From: Paramisgurnus dabryanus
Lineage: Eukaryota > Chordata > Actinopteri > Cypriniformes > Cobitidae
Length of the DNA: 64,000 bases
Assembly (NCBI RefSeq): GCF_030506205.2
Contig: NC_133358.1
Span: 23,631,905 to 23,695,904, forward strand
Reading direction: 5' to 3'
Shown here: positions 53,800-64,000 of the stretch, piece by piece
How the letters are laid out: every line of letters starts with the position of its first letter
Numbering within the stretch: position 1 is the stretch's first letter
Notes under the pieces: model-generated
Told to the model about the DNA's origin: nothing
Databases searched by the model: none
The model's input: only the letters and a program-made list of their open reading frames with translations
Made by a program: the position numbers and the translations under genes

Positions 53800-56700
53800 G
53801 CCCGCACGGAGGCAGAGAGACCCCCATCATTTAAGTCGTCCTTACGATTTGCTTCTCTTCAGATGAAAGGCGAATAAAGCTAACCAGAGTCGTGTAACAC
53901 AGCCAAGCAAGCATTCACTGACCATAAATACACAGCTCACAAGCAGACAGGCAGTGTGTGCTGAAGTATTTGAGCAAGTGTGATGGGGGGGTGCAAATGG
54001 GGCTGAAACCAAGTGGTCACATGTCAAAAAGAGGAAGAGCCTCCATATTCTTAACAGTTAGGTACCAGCATACTTCTCCTCCAAGTTTATTTACAGTCCA
54101 ATGCCAGGGAGAGCTTTTTATGTTTTCCAGACTTTACCTTGTAGATGGGCGTCTCCGTGCGGGCGCTGTCCAGGTTAATATTTGTTAGAATGATTCAATA
54201 TAACATTTGTATAGTGCTTTACAGTACGCATTGTTCCTACGAAGATTATTTATAAAAAAGCCAAATACAAAACCTCATGTGATGACAAAAAGCAAGCAGA
54301 TCCCTTAAGATGTTGAATGATTCATTGCAATGATTCAGTCTAATGTCCGTATCCCTCTTTATTATGACGAGTGCATTGTATGCTATATATATACAAACAT
54401 ATTGAATCATTGCATAGTCCTTTTGCATCTCATCATGTCATTTTATACCTTTAATCTATTGCATAAGCAGCATGATATCCTGGACTCTCGGAAAAGCGTG
54501 GCGTTCAAAACAATGCTGTGCTTTAGACCACACAGTGCTTTTCCTCACGTCTCCAAGTGAAAGCTGTTATTAAACGCTCATCTCCTTGCAGGGCTGTATG
54601 GCACATGACAAGACAGTCCATACACACCCACCAAAACACACAGTATATGTACGCGTGTACCCATATTTCAAATGCAAGACTTGTGGCTCTTGTACTGATG
54701 GGGGAAACTTAAAAAATGCAAAAAGTGTCTAAAAGTTAATGATAAGATGGTTCAATGTGATAAGAAACACCATGCTGTTGCAAATGACTCGTATTACGTT
54801 GGCGGAGATGATGCATAAAATCTAAAACAAGCCTTATTTTAACCATTAAGCTTAAGCAACATTATATGGATTCATGATGACGACAGTGTTGATTTATTCA
54901 CGGCAGGCATTTATATAATATGCACTGCTATTTGAATGTGCTAATGAAAATGCATCCTGCCTACAGTTTGTAATGGACTTATAACTAAGAATTCAATGGC
55001 AGTGCCACAACATACTTTATATTATTTTTATTGACCTTTATAGTCCCTAATGTGACATACTAATAATCAGACGATACGGCAGTCACTGAGCCCATCGTGC
55101 ACAAACCTACTTTCTTTATGTATACAATAAATTATTCAAATAAGCATGCCTATTGTTTGGTTCATCTGCATTACATTCCATTGGTTCCTTGTTGAGAAAA
55201 AAACAAGGCCGGCTGTTGAGTAGGATGTAACCATTATATGTGCTTCTTATTCAACGGTACATGAATTTATACCAATTTGCTACAAGAATCATGCAAAAAA
55301 ATTGATAAAGACTCCAAATCTGTTAAGCAGGCGCCCTCTGGTGGTAACAAACACATTCAGCATTTTTTATTTCCTCCCTTAAACCCTGCAAGCAAATGGC
55401 TTTAATATAATTACTACTTACTGATTTGATTAAAGATGGCTTGTAGTTTAATTAAGGTCTGTTGTATACAATGCATTACTGTCTTTTTATCTAACCAGAA
55501 TCAAGTTTAGCAATTACTTGAACTTTTCTTTATTATATCACAAAAATTACAGATATTTGCTTGTTCCTGAGGTGACAACAGGCAGAGTGACTCTGAATTT
55601 GTGGTCACAGGACATTTATCAAGCTTAGAGTCTTGCCACACTTAGGGAAAGTGAGTCGCAAATGCATCTCAGTATGCTTGACTCAAATCTCAAACCACAA
55701 CCACTGCAATCTCCCAACTGTTTTTATTTTAGCTTAGAGTCTATACAGGACATTGTGCAACACCACATCGCCAACCGTGCCTATTTTTGCATGCCATTTT
55801 GAAACAATGACAGATATCACATCATGTATGAAAAATCCAGTTCCACAAAGCAGTCCCAAATATACAAACTAGCTCACACCCCTAAATACATGTCAACATA
55901 CTTAACTGTGTCTAATCGTCCGTTTTTGAATTCAACTTCCTGTCCGCCATGACAAAAATAGCACATACAGTACACCACAGTTTCCATGCTTTGGCCATTT
56001 CGGTTGCTTAAACATATTAAAGACAGGACAATAAACTATTTTCTTGTCATGGTCTCATGTATTGCTTTTGCATAGAGGATGCAAAGAGTGACACTGTCGA
56101 CCACAACGAGAGCAAACAACACCACTTAAACCACACTGAGAAGAGCTTTCATTTAAAACTTTTCTCACGTGTCCACTGAGCGAACGTGTTATTGTATTCA
56201 GTTTCTTCATTTGTCACATAAATAGTTACAGGAAACAACTTGAAGTGAAATGTACGTCTGGTCAGATTTGTAAAAAAATGTGCAAGTACAAAAATAATGG
56301 GAAGCGAGGATAAATAAATAACATTCAAATTGAAATCTGAATAAAACAAAGGGATATGATGGAAACAAAATACTTATCGGCTTATCTCAGTGCATTAGAA
56401 GAGGAAAAAGGGTGATGTCGCCACAGGCTACAAACGCCAGTTCAGCAACCGTGTAACCTGGCAACCCATTTATCAATGTATATTACATTAGCAGATACCA
56501 CATGTACAAAGGTGTACTACTATAGGGACATAAAGCTAAACGTGACAGTTGCGCAGTAATCGGTCATATCTCAAGATCCTGAGCCTCAGTAACCACACCC
56601 ATCGAAAGTGAATGATAACTACACAGTTAACGTCTCTGTTAAACACATTCACGCTATCTAAATGAGTGGTAACATGTCAGATATGAAGGATAACGTTATT

Positions 56701-57126
56701 TACTTTCATTTGTATACAAAGCACCCTATACACTTAAAGCTTCCTATCTTCGGTCCTGAAATCTGATTGGTTTAGTGACCTAAATGATCAAATTGAAATC
56801 ACAATGGTTACTAAAGAGATAAGATTGGACCCTGAATTAGGAAATACAGTGTCTGTAATACAGCCGCAGCCCACTAAGTCAACCAAACACTCCCTGTTTG
56901 CCGTAGACTAGATCCTTAAGATCCTTAATTACACATGAACTGGTGTCAATCTGACTATTATTTGATTGTACTGTATACAGTCATGTTGTAATGTGGCCAG
57001 ACTGTAATACATTCTTATAAACGTCAAAACACCCAAAACAAGAATAATTTAGTAGATCCATGACTAAGAAAAGCAGAATTGTAATCTATCATACACATAT
57101 AAATTCATATGTGTTACCGTGCTACA

Positions 57127-57130
<4 letters not shown>
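53800..57130. other. presumed pld1 5' intron; candidate alternative 5' exon at 53.8 kb
   Basis: A minus-strand segment around 53800-53880 ends GGGCAG|GTTAGTG, a possible donor, and is locally GC-richer, so it could be an alternative 5' UTR exon. The rest is unremarkable. Confidence 0.2.

Positions 57131-57168
<38 letters not shown>
57131..57168. repeat. (AT)19 microsatellite
   Basis: Uninterrupted AT dinucleotide tract, about 0.4 kb from the putative pld1 first exon. Confidence 0.97.
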
Positions 57169-57173
<5 letters not shown>

Positions 57174-57590
57174 GTAAAGTTGCAAAAGGAGGCATGACAA
57201 CCAAAACATACTGTAGGCAGTATGTAATCACTTCAGGTTTTCAAAGTTGCCATGCAGGTACAGCAGGTTGCCTGCTTTCCAATAATCTCTAGGTGTTGGC
57301 TTTAAACATAACTGCATTATTTGTCATTATGTTATTAAACTGAAAAACATTTGTAAACATTTAGACATGGACACGCTGTATGTACGAATCCCAAAAAGGT
57401 CTCTTTAATACCTCAACATCAATGATGCAGACCACTGTATTCGCCTGCCTCCATATGTTGCTACGCATTTCAAACTCTAACCGCATTAACGGACTATAAC
57501 AGTTCTCAATGGCGTAAACGCTTAACTACTTTAACCACTTGCTCTGTGTTAGTTTATCTGTCGAGTTGGGGTAAAGTCATATAAACGTAC

Positions 57591-57700
57591 CTGATGAAGA
57601 ACTGGTGTCAGACGTTTGCCTCTTTGAATCAGCTGTTGAGAAATGAAGTCAACGAGAAACGTGGATCAAACAGCTCGCGCTTCCTCTTCTACGGTGAGGA
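57591..57700 (-). other. pld1: probable pld1 non-coding first exon and promoter region
   Basis: On the minus strand, sequence ending CATCAG is followed by a consensus donor GTACGT at 57590-57585. The upstream side is locally GC-richer (GGCGGGTCC, GCGCGAGC). The first coding exon of pld1 starts right at its acceptor, so an upstream 5' UTR exon must exist, and this is the best candidate in reach. It has no coding support, and other 5' exons are possible. Confidence 0.4.
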
Positions 57701-59126
57701 CCCGCCCAGTTAAACAATGCATGGGCGTGTACACGGAGTGTGTAATATTAAGTGTTTTCATATTTCTATGCATTTATTTGTAAATATTTCATGTCTGAAA
57801 CATATTCAGGGAGTAAACCCAGAACTTATGATTATTAAGGAGTTTGTAGGAAATATTTAACAGGCTCACGTGTTCATAGCCTACTGTATGTCTGTTGCCA
57901 AATCCTCGGATTTTTGCGGGTTGAAGTGGGGATGAGTTTGTTGGTCAGCTGTTTGAATGTATGAGTACGACTATCTTGTGATTCATTGTGAAATAACAGT
58001 GACTGTTACATTACTGTTTTTTATTTTTTGTATATGGGATGACAGATGGGATGAATTATTGTGAAATGCTGACTAGTCTCAAAATCAAATGATGAGATTA
58101 GGAGAATCAAAGTTTGATTTAATCATTGATTTACCGTTGATTTTCTTATCTTATTAAAGATATCAAGGTTGTATTTTTAAGCAGAAATAGTAAATCACAA
58201 AAAATGACTTAAGCTGGGCTGTCTCAGGCAGGGTCACATTTTTTACATTTTGGTATTTGGGGTAGAGTCATTGCTCTGGTTTTGTTAAGCAGATCTGGCA
58301 ACCATGTAGTATAGTCTGGTTGTGCGTGTTTTCTTGTGTGTCCGGGAGTGTTGTGGTCCTTATAAGACTATTTCTATAAATGCAGACGTCTTCTTTTGTT
58401 GTTAGGGTTATTTGTTATTTATTAATAGCTATTAGATGTAGCTTTTAATAAAAAACAAAGGTAGTAACTTATGGCTTCATTTAGAAAGCTAAAAAACGTG
58501 CGCGCGCTTGTGTGTGCTCTTGGGGGCGTGAATTTTTATGTTATTTGATATGTAAATAATTCACTGTCACATTTAAAAGCCTTGAGTAGGACTACGTTAC
58601 CTCAAACGAGGCTCCGGCTTGCGACATAAACTTGACCGCAGCTTTTATTTATCAGCGCAGCTGCACCGGAAACACGCAATACGGCATCTCAAAATCTGCC
58701 CACCTAGACAGTTTTTTAGGCATGATGTCCAGTAACGCAGCATTGGTTGCCTTTTAACTAATTTCTGAGCAAACATATATTGTCATGGATAAACTACTCC
58801 ACTGTTGAATAATTTATCTCTTCAAGTGTTTTTTAAGATAAGATCATGTTTTTAAGTTTATGGGTAGCGATTACTTCACATACTTTCGGCATTATGCCAT
58901 TATCAGGTGCTCATCTAATCTTAAAGTATCTCTAAAGGGCAGAAACTTATCTTACCTTGCTAATCGTCCCATGTCAATGCCTCTGCATGCATGAGAAGTC
59001 AAACATTCCTCGAGTCACTGCATAAATGACAAACCACACAGGAAGCATTGTGTTATTTTTAACGTACAATGTTTTTAAAGATGTGCAGTGTAAAAGCGGG
59101 AAAATTTGAATATTGTCTGAAATTCT
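57701..59126. other. intergenic sequence between pld1 and ghsr
   Basis: AT-rich. A gtgcgcgcgcttgtgtgtgct tract is at about 58499. No gene seen; specifically, no fibronectin type III (FNDC3B-like) coding frame. Confidence 0.35.
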
Positions 59127-59344
59127 TTAAAGGGGACATTTCACAAGACTTTTTTAAAATGTAAAATAAATCTTTGGTGTCCCCAGAGTACATATGCGAA
59201 GTTTAAGCTCAAAATACCATATAGATAATTTATTATAACATGTTAAAATTGCCACTTTGTAGGTGTGAGCAAATATTTGCTGTTTTTGGGTGTGTCCTTT
59301 TAAATGCAAATGAGCTGATGAAATACAAACACTGATGTAAAAAA

Positions 59345-59394
<50 letters not shown>

Positions 59395-59630
59395 ACTAAA
59401 TGGTTGCAGATTAAGGGGTGGTATTATTAGAATAAGATCCCCTTTTGACATCACAAAGGGAGCCAAATTTCAATAACCTATTTGTTTACATGCTTGCAGA
59501 GAATGATTTACCAAAACTAAATTAATGGGTTCTTCTTTTTCACATTTTCTAGGTCGAAAAAAGCACTAGGGACCCAGTTATAGCACTTAAACATGGAAAA
59601 AGTCAGATATAGATGATATGTCCTCTTTAA
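59127..59630. mobile_element. TTAA-flanked MITE (AAGGGGACAT...ATGTCCTCTT)
   Basis: 504 bp with TTAA at each edge and short inverted termini (AGGGGACAT / ATGTCCTCT). It carries a (CT)n microsatellite. Confidence 0.78.
59348..59390. repeat. (TC)21 microsatellite
   Basis: Uninterrupted CT tract inside the MITE at 59127-59630. The ERERER frames on the minus strand are artefacts. Confidence 0.97.
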
Positions 59631-60598
59631 AAGAAGCCTTACATATTTTTAAAGATCACAATCTGAATAATTTCTTGTGTGTCTTTAGCAAATCCTATAA
59701 AGACGTGATGTGTTTTATCTTTACATTATGATAATAATAACTGTAGCTTGAAAAGGAATTTTCACTTAATATATTTGACTTTATGTATAACAGGCCTTTA
59801 TGTTCACTCTGGGGTTGCCAATTGGATCAATTTGACATTTTAATGAGGCAGACGCCTACAGTTGCAGTGACAAAAGAGTGACAATACTACCACCGTGTGG
59901 TAAAAAATCAGATTAACCTACAATGTTATTCTCAAGAAGTCAATAACAAGGAGACAGGACACATATTACCTTCAGATACAGATATCGACGCATACCAGGA
60001 ATTTAAGGGGTTACTCAGATTAAGTTTCCACAAATGCAAAACATTTATAAAGAACATTAACATGGAGTCATCATCATTAATTAAACATGGAGGAAATCTC
60101 AATTAAGAATTGTTTTATTAAATATATTTGTTTATATATGTTTTAGCCTATATTGTTTTTTAACATTAACCCAGCCTAACCGCCTAGCCCCGCCCACCAG
60201 ATGATATTCAGCACCCTGGACAGCACAACGATCATTTCATCATTTATTCCGTACACGCATTATAAGCGCAATGCAATGAAATTGCGAAACATTAGGATAT
60301 CGCCAGGTGGCGTTAAAGGAACAAAAAATTCCCAGCGCATTAAAATATAGTTTCCATACAATAATGCGCAATTTTTGTTTTTAAATACTTAAAGTTTAAA
60401 CGCAAATGCGACAAACGCTATAAGCTATAAGATAGTCTGCAAAAAGTAGAAAGCAATAAGATTGCAATTAGTCGGGGCATGCTGTGCGCATGCGCGGTGC
60501 ATATTGTGTCTCTCCGATCCCCCACTGTCAGCTCAGACCGCATCATTGACAGGTAACTCGCGTGCACTTCTCAAACTGTGCATTTTACACGTTGTACG
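59631..60598 (+). other. ghsr: ghsr upstream region
   Basis: Mostly AT-rich. 60475-60600 is GC-richer (tgcgcatgcgcggtgc), and a potential donor GACAG|GTAACT is at 60549-60558. No TATA box at a convincing distance. Probably holds the ghsr promoter, but no start site can be placed. Confidence 0.3.
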
Positions 60599-60646
60599 AT
60601 GTGCATACAAAGAAACATCGTGGAGGAAGTCATGAAGTACCAATAA
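60599..60646 (+). other. upstream ORF in the presumed ghsr 5' leader
   Basis: ATG at 60599 opens a 15-codon frame (MCIQRNIVEEVMKYQ) ending in TAA, 31 nt before the ghsr start codon. A second in-frame ATG is at 60632. If transcribed it could dampen ghsr translation. Its presence in the mRNA is not shown. Confidence 0.4.
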
Positions 60647-60677
60647 AACTCACCAAAATCCTCAGAATTTTTTCATA

Positions 60678-61464
60678 ATGAGTAATTGGACGAACGTGTC
60701 CAGCTGCCCATTCAGCATCACTTTATGCGATGAAGACATCACGGAAAGTAACGCAACTGGCGTGGAGTACCCGGTCCATCTATTCCCAGTCCCAATACTG
60801 ACTGGCATCACAGTGACGTGTGCTTTCCTTTTCCTGGTTGGAATTGCTGGCAACCTGTTGACCATCCTGGTGGTCAGCAAATACAAAGACATGCGAACAA
60901 CCACCAATCTTTACCTCTGCAGCATGGCACTTTCAGATCTGCTGATTTTCTTGTGCATGCCCCTGGACCTTTACCGGGTCTGGCGGTACCGACCCTGGAA
61001 CTTTGGAGATGAGCTGTGCAAGCTCTTTCAGTTTGTTAGTGAAAGTTGCACGTACTCCACCATCCTCAACATTACCGCCCTGAGCGTGGAAAGATACTTC
61101 GCGATTTGTTTCCCGTTCAGGGCAAAAGTCATCGTCACCCGGGGTCGAGTTAAAGGGGTGATTGTGTTTCTCTGGACCGTGGCTCTCTGCAGCGCCGGAC
61201 CCATATTCATTCTGGTCGGGGTCGAGCACGAGAACGGTACCAATCCCTGGGAGACCAATGAATGTAAGGCGACCGAATACGCCATCCGGTCGGGATTGCT
61301 TACTATGATGGTTTGGGTCTCCAGTGTGTTTTTCTTTCTCCCGGTGCTGTGTTTGACAGTGCTGTACAGCCTCATCGGCAGAAGATTGTGGAGAAGGAAG
61401 GAGAACCCGGTTGGACCCGTTTCTAGCCGGGACAAGAACAATAAACAAACAGTCAAAATGCTGG
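60678..61464 (+). CDS. ghsr: ghsr coding exon 1 (N-terminus to TM5/ICL3)
   Basis: It begins ATGAGTAATTGG (MSNWTNVSS) and ends NNKQTVKML plus one base at the donor G|GTGAGC. It covers TM1 to TM5 and the third intracellular loop. The intron position after KQTVKML is the conserved GHSR intron. Confidence 0.97.
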
Positions 61465-62342
61465 GTGAGCTTAACGTTTCTTTAAAGTCTTACAAATACT
61501 TTAGGTGCATTACAAAACATTCTATTGCTAGAATCAATTTGAATCAATAAATTGGCCTTCTAATATTATTACAAATATTATTGATCAATTTGATATCATT
61601 GGGTTAATAATCGTAATCAGAAAAAGTTTATAAATCATACGCATAACTATCTTGTTGCCATGCAACGCAGCAGCTTGCATTAATACAAATATAATTGACA
61701 TGTTGTCGCAATTATCCACTGTTTTACAATGGAAACATATAGGAAGCATAATTGGCATAATACAAAAAAATCTCATTATTTAACAACAAAACTTTCTTGG
61801 TGAACTTTACGCGTAACGGTACTTTGGTACAATCAAGTTTTATTTTGTTAATTCCTCTGCATAAGAAACAATAAACCACAAAGACAACAGGACCTTAGCA
61901 CATTTATTTTTAATAGTGTATATATGGATGTATTGCAGCAAACAATAAAGTGGCAGTGTGCGCGTAAACTATAATTTCACAAAGCTGCTTATAATATTGT
62001 CTAATGGGTTGTTTCAAATCTCTCCGTCTCTCAGCTGTGGTGGTTCTTGCGTTTGTCCTCTGCTGGTTGCCCTTCCACGTGGGTCGGTATCTGTTCTCCA
62101 AGTCGTCCGAAGCCAATTCCCCTTTAATCTCCCAAATCAGTGAATATTGCAACCTGGTGTCCTTTGTGCTGTTTTACCTGAGCGCCGCGATCAACCCCAT
62201 CCTCTACAACATCATGTCCAAAAAGTACAGGAGCGCGGCGTGCAAACTGTTCGGAATGAGGCGCGCTCCCGGACGCTCGGTGCAGAACATCGTGAACGCG
62301 GAGAGTTTCTCAGTGTGGAATGAACCCAGCTGGAGCACGTGA
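60678..62342 (+). CDS. ghsr: ghsr, growth hormone secretagogue (ghrelin) receptor 1a, complete in two exons
   Basis: Exons 60678-61464 and 62035-62342 join in phase 1 to give 364 residues (human GHSR1a: 366). It is a class A Gq-coupled receptor for acyl-ghrelin. Visible features: N-glycosylation sites N3, N6 and N25; seven hydrophobic segments; the C114-C196 pair expected to bridge TM3 and ECL2; E122 in TM3 (ligand-contacting in mammals); ERY at 138-140 in place of DRY; CWLP at 272-275; NPILY at 316-320. The short ECL2 with GVEHENGT and NECK matches the GHSR1a type rather than the long-loop fish receptors (GHSR1a-LR). The motilin receptor is less likely because TM5 to TM7 follow GHSR closely. 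Confidence 0.97.
62035..62342 (+). CDS. ghsr: ghsr coding exon 2 (TM6-TM7 and tail)
   Basis: Acceptor TCTCAG|CTGTGG. Encodes AVVVLAFVLCWLPFHVGRYL (TM6), then CNLVSFVLFYLSAAINPILY (TM7), and a tail ending EPSWST. Stop TGA at 62340-62342. Confidence 0.97.
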
Positions 62343-62485
62343 CACAGGGAATTTTTGCTCACATTGAGAATATGCATTTGATACACTCTTAAAAATACAG
62401 GTACTCGATCTATCTAGAGAAATGTTTTAGTCAAAGATACATTTCTTTCTTACCTTTATATAAACTGAAAAACATTTAGCCACTA

Positions 62486-62695
62486 ACACTCTAAAAAAAA
62501 AGTATACATGTTGTCACTGGGACGGTGCCTTTTAATAAGGGCCTAATATGTACAATTTTGGTACAGACATGTATTTCTGATGTATCAGTATGTACTTTTT
62601 AGGAACAAATGTGTACCCTTTAGTTACAAAAGTGTACTTTTTAAAAAGGTATCGCCCAAGTGACAACTTTTGTACCTACCTTTATTTCTGAGTGT
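62486..62695. mobile_element. MITE in the ghsr 3' region (ACACTCT...AGAAATAAAGG-type inverted ends)
   Basis: The left acactctaaaaaaaaagtatacatgttgtcactgggacggtgcc mirrors the right ggtatcgcccaagtgacaacttttgtacctacctttatttctgagtgt. About 210 bp, 145 nt after the ghsr stop, so it may be part of the 3' UTR. Confidence 0.75.
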
Positions 62696-64000
62696 ATAAA
62701 GAAGCTTTTGTCTAATAGAAAGGTTTTATGGATGTTCTCTTTCGGGAATCTTTATTTTGAAGAGTGTTTGATACTTTAGTCATCCGAGTCTGTATTTAAC
62801 CGTAAACATACCAACAAATCCACCTTGTCCTATTCACTTTTGCATGGAGTTTTGTCTGTCACCATTTCATTGCCTTTTCACTTTTTTATTTCAATCGTTT
62901 TTGTACCCAGAGGCTATTTACAATACACCAAATATATAAATGGTTATGCACATATACATTATTACCATCATCTGCACACAAACCAGCATTGTCATAATTC
63001 CCTTTACACCCTTGTATCCATGCAAACTGTACATACTGTATGCACACTACCCCAAAATGCCTTAAACTGCCTATATACTGGATGACAGCACACTGTAGAG
63101 GTAAGCACTTCAACATTGTACCCTATATGTGGGAGAAAGTACAATGGTGCTGAATGATAAATGTCCTGCAACATGCTTGTGTTATCAGATTATGTTAGTT
63201 GTGTTTTGAATCATGATGAAGTGCACTTACTACAAGTTTGTGAAAGTCTTGTATTTAATTTAAGCACTCAGCATGTATTGCTTTTTCTTAATAATAGTGT
63301 CATTTAAATGTACAAGTTGCTTGTAAAGATTGCACATCGTTGGGTGGAGATATTTAATGATCTTTACAGAAATGAATGTATGTTTTTTTGTAATGAAAAT
63401 ATGAGATATTTAATATTTTGTTTCTATAATGGCTTTTTTGGGATGTTTTATGTAAAATACATTTAGGTCTTAATGTCACACTGTATTATTTAGGTTTAAA
63501 TTTATAGACAAACACACACTTAATAATAACAACCACATGATGTCTGTCTGTTCAAATCTACTGAACAAAAAATAAAAATAAAATTGTAAAAGTTTTTATT
63601 GATATTGTGAGTAAAATTAGCATGACAGGAAATTATAAAACAAGCTTATTAAAAAGTAAACTTCACAAAGGAATCAATTTCGAAATTTAAAAAAATTTAT
63701 TGTGTATAAATATATTACATATATGCTACAGATACATAATCATCTTAAATACAAAAGCGTAGTATTTTCAATATCTATACATTTAAACTGATATGGTAGG
63801 GTTTTTTTTTTTTAAATATAATGTCTACGATTATAATTTTACATCAATAAATGTGACATTGTTATATTTTAAAAATGGTAACATGGAATGATTTTATATG
63901 CAAGCACTGAAAACTATGTTTAGGTCACTTATTACCTGATGTCCTAAAACTGCAAATAAAAAAGCAACAAAGTTTTAAAAACATTTCTTTTTGCACTTAA
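62696..64000. other. ghsr downstream region, AT-rich
   Basis: Candidate 3' UTR up to about 63.6 kb, then intergenic. No further gene is seen before the window end. Confidence 0.35.
63571..63582 (+). terminator. ghsr: candidate ghsr polyadenylation signals
   Basis: Two overlapping AATAAA-type hexamers (AATAAAAATAAA) lie about 1.2 kb after the ghsr stop, in AT-rich sequence without ORFs. Other AATAAA motifs occur nearer the window end, so the site is tentative. Confidence 0.3.

Noticed and set aside
59154..59466. Minus-strand frames with ERERERER
   Set aside because: Translation of a (CT)n microsatellite inside a MITE.
47778..60677. FNDC3B or TMEM212 coding exons between pld1 and ghsr
   Set aside because: No fibronectin type III-like or other conserved, splice-flanked frame recognised on either strand.
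60933..61456. 171- and 142-residue minus-strand ORFs opposite ghsr
   Set aside because: Antisense shadows of ghsr coding exon 1.

Overview
The window is vertebrate nuclear DNA from a teleost fish. Genes are split by GT-AG introns, coding density is low, and the DNA is packed with non-autonomous DNA transposons, tRNA-derived SINEs and microsatellites of the kind typical of cyprinid-like (otophysan) fishes. The taxon is inferred from repeat style and protein similarity; no species is claimed.

Layout. (1) About 1-19,000, minus strand: the 5' end of tnik, a germinal-centre-kinase-family Ser/Thr kinase. Coding exon 1 is at 18662-18718 and coding exon 2, with the glycine-rich ATP loop, is at 4412-4477. 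They are separated by a 14.2 kb intron that holds a run of hAT-like MITEs with readable 8-bp target-site duplications (TSDs). The rest of tnik lies beyond the left edge. (2) 19,000-26,270: intergenic DNA, mostly repeats. (3) 26,273-47,777, minus strand: a complete pld1 (phospholipase D1). I rebuilt 25 coding exons with matching phases, giving an intact frame of about 1041 residues. It has PX and PH domains, two HKD catalytic motifs and the conserved C-terminal EVWT. A non-coding first exon probably lies near 57.6 kb. (4) 60,678-62,342, plus strand: ghsr, the ghrelin receptor (GHSR1a type). It has two coding exons, 364 residues and one 570-bp intron.

The genes do not form a pathway. Their proximity is shared vertebrate synteny: from memory, TNIK, PLD1 and GHSR lie near each other on human 3q26. 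In mammals FNDC3B separates PLD1 from GHSR; no FNDC3B coding exon was seen here, and ghsr is transcribed away from pld1.

The most notable non-genic structures are a 1.19 kb near-perfect palindrome in a pld1 intron (38103-39294), a hAT element nested inside another MITE (36463-37378), several complete hAT-like elements with 8-bp TSDs, and a direct/inverted repeat array at 50.8-52.0 kb. Gene-level curiosities are a triple NAG tandem acceptor in pld1, an intron-retention frame in ghsr that mimics mammalian GHSR1b, and an upstream ORF in the presumed ghsr leader. I found no evidence of a previously undescribed multi-gene system.
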